64,000 nucleotides of DNA from NCBI RefSeq assembly GCF_041429795.1, contig NZ_CP163424.1, forward strand, positions 2,296,001 to 2,360,000. Direction: 5' to 3'. Position 1 is the first letter of the stretch; every line of letters begins with the position of its first letter. This DNA is from Algimonas porphyrae (GTDB taxonomy: Bacteria; Pseudomonadota; Alphaproteobacteria; Caulobacterales; Maricaulaceae). Shown here piece by piece: positions 30,165-38,184 of the stretch. The translations under genes and the position numbers were made by a program. The notes beneath the pieces are model-generated. The model saw only the letters and a list, made by a program, of their open reading frames with translations, searched no databases and was not told the origin of the DNA.

Positions 30165-31582
30165 GACAGCAAGTCCTGCACGACGGCAACATCGTTGAAG
30201 GGGACGACAGTGTCGCCGACAATCTGCCCCTGCTCGTGACCTTTGCCTGCCACAACCAGACAATCGCCCGGCTCGAGACGACGGATCGCTTCGGCAATGG
30301 CCGCACGGCGATCGCCGATCTCGTCGGCACGCGCGCAGCCAGACAGGACGGCGGCACGGATCGCCTGCGGGTCTTCGCTGCGAGGATTGTCGTCAGTTAC
30401 AATCACGTCGTCGGCATATTTACAGGCGGTCTGCCCCATTTTTGGCCGCTTGTCCGGATCGCGATCCCCGCCACATCCGAATACGATCCGCAACTGCCCT
30501 TCGACATGGGGTCGAACCGATTTCAACAACTTGGCCAGACCATCTTCCGTATGCGCAAAATCGACAAAGACGGGCGCACCATCGGCTGTGTGACCGGCCA
30601 TTTCCAGACGTCCCGCAACGCCAGACAGCTTGGACAGTGCGGCCAGCGCCACGTCGGTGTCGACACCAGTTGCCAGTGCCAGACCCAAAGCCATGACGGC
30701 ATTGAGCGCTTGAAATTCAGCGGCCAGAGGCAGCTCGACGACGTGACGGCAGTCATTGACGATCAGCGACAGGCGCTGAGACGCCGCGCGCGGCATGATT
30801 TCGTCGATCCGTATATCTCGCCCTGACCAGCCGACGGACCAGACAGTCAGCCCCATCGCTTCACAGCTCTTGGTCAGTGTCCGCCCAGCCGCATCATCGG
30901 CCATGATCACGACTGGGCTGGTTGTGGGCACAAGATCCGTGAATAGCCGCGCCTTGGCGTCGTAATAGGCCTCGGGCGTGCCGTGATAATCGTAATGATC
31001 CTGCGTCAGGTTGGTGAAGCCAGCAGCGCGGATGGCGACTTCGTCCATCCGGCGCTGATCTAGCCCGTGCGACGAGGCCTCCATGGCAGCATGGGTTATT
31101 CCGTCGGCATGGAGCGTATTGAGTGTCTTATGCAGCGCCAGCGCGTCGGGCGTCGTATGGCTCATGGGCAACAGCCCGTCTCGGGTCTTGACGCCGAGCG
31201 TGCCGAAACAGGCCGACGCGTGACCGGCATGCTGCCAAATCTGGCGCAGAAATTCGACGGTCGAGCTTTTCCCGTTGGTACCGGTGACGGCGACGACGGT
31301 CTCAGGTTGATCGGGATAGAGCCGCTTGGCGAAGCGCGCATAATCGAGCCGGGGTTGATTGGACCGGATCAGGGGAAGACCCATCGAGTTTGCATCTGGT
31401 GTACTCAATATTGCGATCGCCCCTTTTGCCACGGCATCAGGAATGAAATCGCGCCCATCCATCGCCGTTCCCGGCAAGGCTGCGAATACATGCCCCGGTT
31501 TGACCTGGCGCGAGTCGCAGCTCAGCCCGGTAATCACGGCATCGGACGCCAAGCCGAAATCATTGAGTGTCAGAGACTTCAC
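30161..31582 (-). CDS. murE: UDP-MurNAc-dipeptide--meso-diaminopimelate ligase
   Basis: Adds the third amino acid of the stem peptide. 473 residues, with SCDSRQVKPGHVFAALPGTAMDGRDF, VAVTGTNGKSSTVEFL (P-loop), MEASSHGLDQRRMDEV and FGCGGDRDPDKRPKMG. The TDDNPRSEDP motif is the DNPR signature that selects meso-diaminopimelate over lysine, so the cell wall is mDAP-type as in other Gram-negatives. Its ATG overlaps the ftsI stop (ATGA). Confidence 0.97.
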   Translation of the reverse strand: MKSLTLNDFGLASDAVITGLSCDSRQVKPGHVFAALPGTAMDGRDFIPDAVAKGAIAILSTPDANSMGLPLIRSNQPRLDYARFAKRLYPDQPETVVAVTGTNGKSSTVEFLRQIWQHAGHASACFGTLGVKTRDGLLPMSHTTPDALALHKTLNTLHADGITHAAMEASSHGLDQRRMDEVAIRAAGFTNLTQDHYDYHGTPEAYYDAKARLFTDLVPTTSPVVIMADDAAGRTLTKSCEAMGLTVWSVGWSGRDIRIDEIMPRAASQRLSLIVNDCRHVVELPLAAEFQALNAVMALGLALATGVDTDVALAALSKLSGVAGRLEMAGHTADGAPVFVDFAHTEDGLAKLLKSVRPHVEGQLRIVFGCGGDRDPDKRPKMGQTACKYADDVIVTDDNPRSEDPQAIRAAVLSGCARADEIGDRRAAIAEAIRRLEPGDCLVVAGKGHEQGQIVGDTVVPFNDVAVVQDLLS

Positions 31583-33243
31583 TGGAAAGCCTCCATCTGG
31601 TTGGCGGCGAATTGCGGGACGTCCCGCGCACCCGGCAGCATCGGACCAATACGCTCGATGATGGCGCCCGCCGTCGGGGCCGCGTTCCAGCCCGCCGTTG
31701 CGTAGCCATGCGTGCCTTCGACGGCTTTGGGCTCGTCCAGCGTCACGATCATGGCGTAACGCGGCGACGAATGCGGGAAAGCAGCGACGAAACTGGTGAC
31801 CAGCCGGTCCGTATCATAGCCACCGCGCATCGGCTTCTCCGCCGTCCCGGTCTTCCCCATGACGCCAAACCCGGAGATATTGGCCTTTCGGCCCGTTCCG
31901 TCCGTGACGGTCAGACGCATCATTTCTGCGAGATCTTGTGACACTGCACTGGAAAAAACGCGACGTGTTTCGGGCCGATGCGTGGCATGCCGCTTCAATA
32001 TCGTCGGGGCGACATAGACACCGTCATTCAAGGCCGCGCCGATCGCGGCGACCAGCGCCAGCGGGGACACGGACAGCCCATGCCCATAAGAGACTGTCAC
32101 AGTGGCCATTTCACCCCAATTTTTCTGTATTTGCGGACGCGCACTTTCGGCAAGCTCAAACGGCACGCGGTCCAGCAAGCCTAATTGGCGCAGCCAGTAT
32201 TGCTGCCGCTCGGCCCCAATTCTCTGTGCCAGCATCGCCGTACCCCGATTGGATGATTCTGCGAGCACAAAGTCCAGATTCAGCGGCACAGACGACGGGT
32301 GATCATCCCGGATAAACTTGTTCAGCACCTTGTACGGCTTATGCACGTCGAACATCTCGTCTCTTGTTGCCAGCTTGTCTTCGAGAACCATCGCTATGGT
32401 CAGCGGCTTGAACACCGAACCCAGATCGTAGGTTGACATTGAGGCGTGATTGAAGCGCTGTTCGGGCGATGCTGCGCCAAAGGCGTTTGAATTGAAGTCA
32501 GGGGCCGAGACAAAGGCGATCAGCTCACCCGTCTGAATGTCCATCACGATGGCCGCGCCGGAAAGCGCCGAGAAATGTACGATGCTCGCCTTAAGCTCCT
32601 CGGTCACGGCATGCTGCACCCGGGCGTCGATCGACAGAGCGAGTTCGGGTGCGTTATCGGCCCCCAACCGCTTATCGAAAGCGCGTTCTGCTCCGGCGGC
32701 GCCGGCCAGATCGATATCGGTCCAGCCGATCAGATGCGCGGCCAGTGGCGCATTGGGATAGACCCGCTTCGGTTCGGTTCGGAAACCGAGACCCGGATGA
32801 CCGAGATCGAAAATGGCCTGACGCTCCTTCGGTGATAGACCCCGATCGACCCAGACGAACGCGCGGTCCGACGCCAACTGTTTGGTAACACGAGCGACAT
32901 TGAGGTCAGGGCGGATGGATGCCAGCGCCGCCGCCGTCTCAGCCGGGTTCCAGATGCGGGACGGTTCCGCATAAAGCGAGAAGCTCGACAATGTGGTGGC
33001 CAGAATGACCCCGTTCCGGTCCGTCAGATCGGCGCGCATATCGAGAATGGCAGCGGGTCGCTCACGCAGATGCGCATCCGGCGAAAACAGAGCGACATCG
33101 GCCAGCCGAACCAGCACGACGCAGATCATCGCCAGAAAGATGACAAGACTGATCCGGATCCGTATCCGCCCTTCGGAGACGGCCATGTGATTGACATCAG
33201 CAAGGCGGACGGCACTCTGGCGGGAAAGCTTGACGCGGCTCAT
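31579..33243 (-). CDS. ftsI: Septal penicillin-binding protein FtsI (PBP3)
   Basis: The transpeptidase that cross-links septal peptidoglycan. 554 residues: a basic cytoplasmic tail, one membrane span (about 30-50), a pedestal domain with RADLTDRNGVILATTL, then the transpeptidase domain. The active-site triad is visible as SVFK (Ser276-Lys279), SSN (330-332) and KTG (464-466). Its start overlaps the ftsL stop by four bases. It works with FtsW and FtsL. Confidence 0.96.
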   Translation of the reverse strand: MSRVKLSRQSAVRLADVNHMAVSEGRIRIRISLVIFLAMICVVLVRLADVALFSPDAHLRERPAAILDMRADLTDRNGVILATTLSSFSLYAEPSRIWNPAETAAALASIRPDLNVARVTKQLASDRAFVWVDRGLSPKERQAIFDLGHPGLGFRTEPKRVYPNAPLAAHLIGWTDIDLAGAAGAERAFDKRLGADNAPELALSIDARVQHAVTEELKASIVHFSALSGAAIVMDIQTGELIAFVSAPDFNSNAFGAASPEQRFNHASMSTYDLGSVFKPLTIAMVLEDKLATRDEMFDVHKPYKVLNKFIRDDHPSSVPLNLDFVLAESSNRGTAMLAQRIGAERQQYWLRQLGLLDRVPFELAESARPQIQKNWGEMATVTVSYGHGLSVSPLALVAAIGAALNDGVYVAPTILKRHATHRPETRRVFSSAVSQDLAEMMRLTVTDGTGRKANISGFGVMGKTGTAEKPMRGGYDTDRLVTSFVAAFPHSSPRYAMIVTLDEPKAVEGTHGYATAGWNAAPTAGAIIERIGPMLPGARDVPQFAANQMEAFQ

Positions 33244-33590
33244 GGCGCGCTCCCCTCATCCGCATCAGACAGTCCACCCACAACTGGCATATCATCCAGA
33301 ACCGACGTCTCAGCGACTGTAATCGGGGCGAGACCCAAGCGCTCACGGCCCAGCTCGCCAAGTCGCTCTGGATTTCGCAAGGTCGCCTGCTCGGCCGCAA
33401 GCACCGTCAACGCCCGCTCCTGCTCGGCAATTTCAGCTTCCAGCCTTACCACATCGGCGCGCGCCTCCTGCGCTCTGGCCTTCACGAAGAACAGCGTCAC
33501 GGTCAGTACCAATCCCAGCAGAATCAGCAGGAACAGACCCAGACGGCGCGAGGCCCGCTCAACGGGCGTATAGACATAGGGCGCGCTCAT
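33240..33590 (-). CDS. ftsL: FtsL-like divisome protein
   Basis: A 116-residue bitopic protein assigned by position and architecture, since FtsL sequence is poorly conserved. A short basic N-terminus (ERASRR) is followed by one span (about 17-36). A heptad-rich coiled coil (about 38-80, VRLEAEIAEQERALTVLAAEQ) then leads to RLGELGRERLGLAP, which recalls the FtsL/DivIC tail. The ATG overlaps the rsmH stop (ATGA). FtsL forms a complex with FtsB and FtsQ and activates FtsWI. Confidence 0.85.
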   Translation of the reverse strand: MSAPYVYTPVERASRRLGLFLLILLGLVLTVTLFFVKARAQEARADVVRLEAEIAEQERALTVLAAEQATLRNPERLGELGRERLGLAPITVAETSVLDDMPVVGGLSDADEGSAP

Positions 33591-34579
33591 GCGAGCTGCT
33601 CCAGAGACGGTAGCGATGCGCCTTTGGGAATCCAGGCTGAGGGATCGCAAGCCTGAACCGGCGCGTCCGTTCGAATTCCAACGCGCAACTTGGCCGATCG
33701 CGCCCGTGGATTGGCCAGCTCTTCGGCCCGGCTCGGCTTGATCGTTGATCGGCGTGACAGAATGAACGTGGCAGGCGGCCCTGTCTTTTCAACAGCCGGT
33801 GCATAACGCGATCCGCCAGCGACCTCCCCGGCGCGGTCCCGTAGAAACTGTTTGGCAATTCTGTCTTCAAGTGAATGGAAGGTCACGACGACCAGACGAC
33901 CGCCGGGACTGAGTAGGTTTTCTGCCGCGCAAAGCCCGCGATAAAGCTCCCCCAGCTCGTCATTGACGAAAATCCGCAGCGCTTGGAAAATGCGGGTCGC
34001 AGGATGAATTTTCCCGGATCGTCCGATCACGGCCTCGATGATTTCCGCCAGCTGCAATGTCGTATCGATCGGCGCGTCGGCTCGTGCTTCGACGAGACGA
34101 CGTGCCGCACGGCGTGCGTGGCGTTCCTCGCCATATACCCTGAACAGGGCTGCGAGTTCGTCTTCATCCAGCCTCATGATCGCATCGCGAGCCGTCGGGC
34201 CTGACCGACTCATCCGCATGTCGAGTGGTCCGTCTTTCTGAAAGGAGAAGCCCCGGTTCGGCTGATCAATCTGCATGGAGGACACACCGACATCGAAAAC
34301 AATCACATCGGCCTGCGGCAGGTCGACCCGGTCCATTTTTGAAAAAGGCGTTTCGACCAACAGAAACCGACCCGCATATTGTTCGCTCAACTGCGCTGCA
34401 CGGGGGCGAACTGTCGGATCGCGATCCAGACCGAAAACATGCGTATCGGCGACGCGCAGCAGCGCCTCACTATAGCCACCGAAACCGAAAGTCGCATCGA
34501 TCACGATATCGCCGTTCTGAACATCGGATGCTCGCAGGACACTGTCCAGCATGACCGGGATATGCGGACGATCGCTCAT
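33587..34579 (-). CDS. rsmH: 16S rRNA (cytosine(1402)-N4)-methyltransferase
   Basis: RsmH (MraW) methylates N4 of C1402 in 16S rRNA using AdoMet. 330 residues: HIPVMLDSVLRASDVQNGDIVIDATFGFGGYSEALL (AdoMet-binding motif I), FDVGVSSMQIDQPNRGFSFQKDGPLDMRM and RIFQALRIFVNDELGELYRGL are family signatures. The C-terminal LVVVTFHSLEDRIAKQFL is the catalytic-side motif. It is the second gene of dcw, coupled to mraZ and ftsL by ATGA overlaps. Confidence 0.97.
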   Translation of the reverse strand: MSDRPHIPVMLDSVLRASDVQNGDIVIDATFGFGGYSEALLRVADTHVFGLDRDPTVRPRAAQLSEQYAGRFLLVETPFSKMDRVDLPQADVIVFDVGVSSMQIDQPNRGFSFQKDGPLDMRMSRSGPTARDAIMRLDEDELAALFRVYGEERHARRAARRLVEARADAPIDTTLQLAEIIEAVIGRSGKIHPATRIFQALRIFVNDELGELYRGLCAAENLLSPGGRLVVVTFHSLEDRIAKQFLRDRAGEVAGGSRYAPAVEKTGPPATFILSRRSTIKPSRAEELANPRARSAKLRVGIRTDAPVQACDPSAWIPKGASLPSLEQLA

Positions 34580-35028
34580 ACGCCGAACGCGCCGAGCATG
34601 GGGCCCGTGGCCCGGGCTTTCTCGCTCGCCGCCATCATGCGGGCCTCGTGGGCGTCGGGGTTCCAGACCTGAAACCGGTTGCCAAGCCCCACAAAGGTTG
34701 CTGAACCATCGAGATGGGCGTGGTCTCGGAAATCCTGCGGAAGAACGATCCGCCCGGTCTTGTCATAGCCGAGCTTTCGGGCTTTCCCGAGCAGCACCAT
34801 CTGCTGCGCCTCGGCATTGACGGGCGATAAGGATCCGTCGGCAACCCGGGCGAAGATTTCGCGCTGAAGGCTCTCCATATAGGCTGTGCCGCCGCCTTCA
34901 AGAAAATCGCCATGAACGCTTGGCCAGATATAGATCGACTGCTCATGACCCAACGCTTCACGAAAGCCTGCAGGAACGGATGTCCGGCCTTTCGCATCGA
35001 TGGCATTTGTCGAACTCGACAGAAACAT
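34576..35028 (-). CDS. mraZ: Transcriptional regulator MraZ
   Basis: MraZ is a ring-forming AbrB-fold DNA-binding protein that regulates dcw transcription, including its own gene. From ATG 35028 it has 150 residues, with two SpoVT/AbrB repeats (FLSSSTNAIDAKGRTSVPAGFRE and KLGYDKTGRIVLPQDFRDHAHLDG). The longer upstream frame is not family-like. Four GTGG boxes with 10-bp phasing lie 58-92 bases upstream of the start and are probable operators. Confidence 0.94.
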   Translation of the reverse strand: MFLSSSTNAIDAKGRTSVPAGFREALGHEQSIYIWPSVHGDFLEGGGTAYMESLQREIFARVADGSLSPVNAEAQQMVLLGKARKLGYDKTGRIVLPQDFRDHAHLDGSATFVGLGNRFQVWNPDAHEARMMAASEKARATGPMLGAFGV

Positions 35029-35085
35029 AAGATCACCCAATGCACGGACCGTGCAGGGCGATCGGGAGAGGCGCTGCAACGGTCC

Positions 35086-35120
35086 GTGGCATTTTGTGGG
35101 ATATCGTGGGAAATCGTGGT
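35086..35120. promoter_or_regulatory. Four phased MraZ boxes upstream of mraZ
   Basis: GTGGC (35086), GTGGG (35096), GTGGG (35106) and GTGGT (35116) occur as direct repeats with an exact 10-bp period on the plus strand. This is one face of the helix and is the layout of MraZ operators (TGGG-N5 repeats) described in E. coli and Mycoplasma. They lie in the only intergenic gap of the cluster, just upstream of mraZ. Confidence 0.82.
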
Positions 35121-35183
35121 CATCAATGCCGCATTGAGGTTTTGTTAGGTATAAGTGCCAAGCGGTTAACAGTCTGTGAGTCC

Positions 35184-35192
35184 TGTGGATAA
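35184..35192 (-). promoter_or_regulatory. Perfect DnaA box between rnpB and mraZ
   Basis: The minus strand reads TTATCCACA, the consensus 9-mer DnaA box. A single perfect copy in 64 kb is not far from chance, so its function is unproved. Two GANTC motifs (CcrM methylation sites) are nearby at 35178-35182 and 35210-35214. Confidence 0.3.
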
Positions 35193-35237
35193 GGTGATAA
35201 TCCGTAGGGGACTCAACGGGATGCGATGGGGAAAAAT

Positions 35238-35606
35238 GTCAGAGGGCCTGTAAGCCGGGTTCTGTCCCACAAATTCCCAAGGGAATTTGCGTGTGCGGCC
35301 ATTCATCTGGGCGATCCGTTACCGGACCGCTCTGGCAACCGACCCGGGCGACACCGGCAAAGCCCGGCATGTGTCGCCCCTATTTGGTCTTGCTCCGGAT
35401 GGGGTTTACCGTGACGGCCTGCCTTGCGGTCGGCCCGGTGCGCTCTTACCGCACCCTTTCAGCTTTTCCGGACACACAGTCCGGTAGTTTACTCTCTGTG
35501 GCACTGTCCCTGCGGTCACCCGCGCCGGGCGTTACCCGGCATCCTGCTTTGCTGGAGCCCGGACTTTCCTCACTTGCAAGCAAGTGCGGCCGCCTGGCCC
35601 TCTGAC
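35238..35606 (-). ncRNA. rnpB: RNase P RNA (type A)
   Basis: The catalytic RNA that matures tRNA 5' ends. Terminal complementarity closes helix P1: GTCAGAGGGCC at the 5' end pairs with GGCCCTCTGAC at the 3' end. The conserved core is visible: GAGGAAAGTCCGGGC near the start, GGTAAGAGCGCACCG, GTAAACCCC, GAGCAAGACCAAATAGG, AGATGAATGGC and ACAGAACCCGGCTTAC near the end. About 369 nt. Ends are set from P1 and the promoter spacing. Confidence 0.95.
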
Positions 35607-35612
35607 CCCTCC

Positions 35613-35640
35613 CAAATGGCTGGCCAGGAGCGCACGTCAA
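35613..35640 (-). promoter_or_regulatory. Promoter of rnpB
   Basis: On the minus strand TTGACG (35635-35640) and CATTTG (35613-35618) are 16 bases apart. Six bases then lead to the inferred RNA 5' end at 35606, which is proper spacing for a transcription start. Confidence 0.65.
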
Positions 35641-35695
35641 GTCTAAGTTTCCGATGTGCAGCGTGGTTGAGCATGTCAGGAGAGGACCCGTCCAT

Positions 35696-36847
35696 ATGAG
35701 AGCATGCCGTAAAATGTCCGAACGCCCCATCGTTCTGATAACGCTCATCCTTCTCGCGGCACTGATTCAGGCCTGTGCGGATCGCGCCGAACGTGAGGTG
35801 GTTCTGACAACGGACGGCAATCTTCTTTTCTATAACGGTCCGGCTTTGACGACGATCGGAAAGCAGAAGGTGGTCGCCTATCTGACGTCCGACGGTCACA
35901 TTATGGTTGCGGATGTACGGACACCAGAGGCCCCCCGCATCATCCACGATTTCAGGGATCGCCTCTTCGATGGGCCAGGTCGGGCTGATGACCATGCGGC
36001 ACCGGCCATCATGGCGTCGCCCGATCGTCAGACGTTTTGGCTTGCAACAGCCTATCACGGCACACCGTTGCATCTCTATCAGCTGGATACCGGACTGAAT
36101 GTTGTCCGTCGCCTGTCCCCTGTGGAGGGCCAGTTCACCTACCCGCGATGGGTGGATTACGGCGACCGGATCGATCTTTTCATTCGTGACCAGTCCAGAG
36201 GTTCGGGCGATCTTGTAAGCTTGAGTAGCCAGGACGACTTCCAAAGCACCAGAACAGTGCTCAGCGGTGAATCGGGGCAGTATCTCTATCCAGGTTCCTT
36301 CGTCCGTTCCGGTATGCGAACGGCCACCCATTATTCTCACAATCGTGCGGCGGATACGCGCCTCAGAGGGTGGACGCTGGTCGAATTCGAGCCAACAAGC
36401 GGGTCGCGGACGCGCGAATGCGATCTGTCCCACCTACTCGGAGATGATGCGGCATCCAATCGTCCGACGGGACTGCATGTTCAGGGCGACAGGGTGACGC
36501 TCGCCACATCCGTCATGACCGAAACTGAATTCTCCAAGCCTGAGCGCGCATTCACGATGGAAAACCGGGTTATCATCGCGCGGGGCTCTCTGAATGACTG
36601 CGCCTCCTTCGCCGTCATTCATGCCGGCGAAGCGACGGCACCCTACTACCACACCTCTGTTGCCATAGATGCGCAAGGATGGACTTATTTCGATGGCGAT
36701 CAGGCCGTCTCCGATCCCTCGGAGCCGGACTGCTTCCAAAACGACCGAATGCTGTATCCACAGCGCAGTGCGGCAGGTATTCTCTATGCGAGCTTGAATG
36801 ATTCAATCTACGAAATCAGGAAATTCGATAATAGTCTGCACCTGTGA
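35696..36847 (+). CDS. Lipoprotein, probable BNR-4-like beta-propeller
   Basis: From ATG 35696 (AGGAGAGG ten bases upstream) it is 383 residues; ATG 35714 is an alternative. The leader ends in LAALIQAC, a good lipobox, so the protein is probably lipid-anchored. The rest consists of repeated four-strand blocks. DDHAAPAIMASPDRQTFWLA followed by HGTPLHLYQ resembles the DGH..PA and H..PL pattern of BNR-4 propellers found in some polysaccharide lyases and sialidase-like proteins. No catalytic residue set can be assigned. It is divergent from rnpB and has no related neighbours. Confidence 0.55.
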   Translation: MRACRKMSERPIVLITLILLAALIQACADRAEREVVLTTDGNLLFYNGPALTTIGKQKVVAYLTSDGHIMVADVRTPEAPRIIHDFRDRLFDGPGRADDHAAPAIMASPDRQTFWLATAYHGTPLHLYQLDTGLNVVRRLSPVEGQFTYPRWVDYGDRIDLFIRDQSRGSGDLVSLSSQDDFQSTRTVLSGESGQYLYPGSFVRSGMRTATHYSHNRAADTRLRGWTLVEFEPTSGSRTRECDLSHLLGDDAASNRPTGLHVQGDRVTLATSVMTETEFSKPERAFTMENRVIIARGSLNDCASFAVIHAGEATAPYYHTSVAIDAQGWTYFDGDQAVSDPSEPDCFQNDRMLYPQRSAAGILYASLNDSIYEIRKFDNSLHL

Positions 36848-36858
36848 CGCACCGCGTC

Positions 36859-38184
36859 CTAGACCGACCAGATCGCAGGATCGGCGTGAAGCCGCCGCGC
36901 CGGACAATTCCAGCTCATGGGCAGATCGGCCGGAAACCGGATACGTCGCGCAGGCCCCAAGTCAGTCTGTTCGATGGCCGCGGTCATGTCGCTGTCAGAA
37001 ACCGGCGCGAGCGGTGTGTCGTCATTATCGAGTGGATGCGACGTCAGCAGGGCCGCCGTACGCGCCAGTGAAAGGCGAGCTGACAGGGCCACACCGACCC
37101 GCAGAGCCCGCATGACAGCCGCTGCCATCAGATAACCGGTCGCAAAGTCGAGTGCCTGAACGGGAAGCGGTACGGGCGCGTCCGAGCCGCGCCATTCCAT
37201 GCCTCGATGGGCGATACCGCTACTCATCTGCACGAGACTGTCGAAACCCCGCCGGGTCGACCAGGGACCGGTCCAACCATAAGCGTTCAACGATACGTCG
37301 ATGAGACCGGGACTGACCCTGCGTCGTTTCTCTTCGCCAAGCCCCAATGCGTCGAGGGCGCCATTGCGGTAGCCATGCACGAGCACATCAGCCGCTTCCA
37401 GAAGCGCCAGAAAACGCTCGCGGTCGCCATCGGATTTCAGATCCAACGTCGCCAGCCGTTTACCCGGTGTCACTTCCGTTTCGACCAGCGCTTCGCACCA
37501 GCCCGGCGGATCGATGCGCAGCACATCCGCGCCGAACCCGGCCAGTGTGCGCGTACAGACAGGCCCTGCGAGGACCCGCGTCAGATCAAGAACCTTGAGT
37601 CCGGCCAGAGGTCGTTCGCCCGGACACGGAACGAACGTTGACGCATCGCCGTGCTCGCGCCAGTCGATCAGCGGCTCCGACCGGACCGCGCGACCCTGTG
37701 GGTGATCGGCCCACTCGGACAGACTCATCAATCGAGCCGCACATCCACTTTCCAGAACGACAGCTATTTCCACGGCTGTGGCGGACATGTCCGCGACGCG
37801 TGCAGCGACAATGGCGCGATCTGCATCGCAGTTCAGGGCCTCAAGCGCAGCCACCTTGTGATGCGGCGCATTCGTATGAAGGCGTACAAAGCCGTCCTTC
37901 GCTTTGTAGATGCCCGCCAGATCGTCCCAGACGGGCGGCAGGTCCCAGCCCTGTGGCTGCACAGTGAAACCGAACCAGAGCGAGGCCAGTCGCCGGTCTA
38001 TGGTCACAGGCGTAGTCCGACCCGCCAGTGCCGCCGCTTCGGCACAGGCCGCGCCAATCGACGCAACGGCCAGATCGGACACCGCAAAGGCAGACGGCCA
38101 GCTCCCCTCACCTGCCTCCTGACAGGCCCGGCTTTGCAGTCCGACCGCGTCCAGCGCAGAGCTGATCTGCGCTTGCAATGTCAT
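36859..38184 (-). CDS. Family III (CaiB/BaiF-type) CoA-transferase
   Basis: A 441-residue protein with the family III core: PLAGLKVLDLTRVLAGPVCTRTLAGFGADVLRIDPPG, LATLDLKSDGDRERFLALLEAADVLVHGYRNGALDALGL and LIDVSLNAYGWTGPWSTRRGFDSLVQ. The first 190 residues are a poorly matching lobe, so the usual N-terminal order looks rearranged or divergent. Such enzymes move CoA between acyl groups via an aspartyl-CoA intermediate; the substrate is unknown. The ATG shares one base with the lon stop (TGATG), so it is co-translated with lon. Confidence 0.83.
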   Translation of the reverse strand: MTLQAQISSALDAVGLQSRACQEAGEGSWPSAFAVSDLAVASIGAACAEAAALAGRTTPVTIDRRLASLWFGFTVQPQGWDLPPVWDDLAGIYKAKDGFVRLHTNAPHHKVAALEALNCDADRAIVAARVADMSATAVEIAVVLESGCAARLMSLSEWADHPQGRAVRSEPLIDWREHGDASTFVPCPGERPLAGLKVLDLTRVLAGPVCTRTLAGFGADVLRIDPPGWCEALVETEVTPGKRLATLDLKSDGDRERFLALLEAADVLVHGYRNGALDALGLGEEKRRRVSPGLIDVSLNAYGWTGPWSTRRGFDSLVQMSSGIAHRGMEWRGSDAPVPLPVQALDFATGYLMAAAVMRALRVGVALSARLSLARTAALLTSHPLDNDDTPLAPVSDSDMTAAIEQTDLGPARRIRFPADLPMSWNCPARRLHADPAIWSV

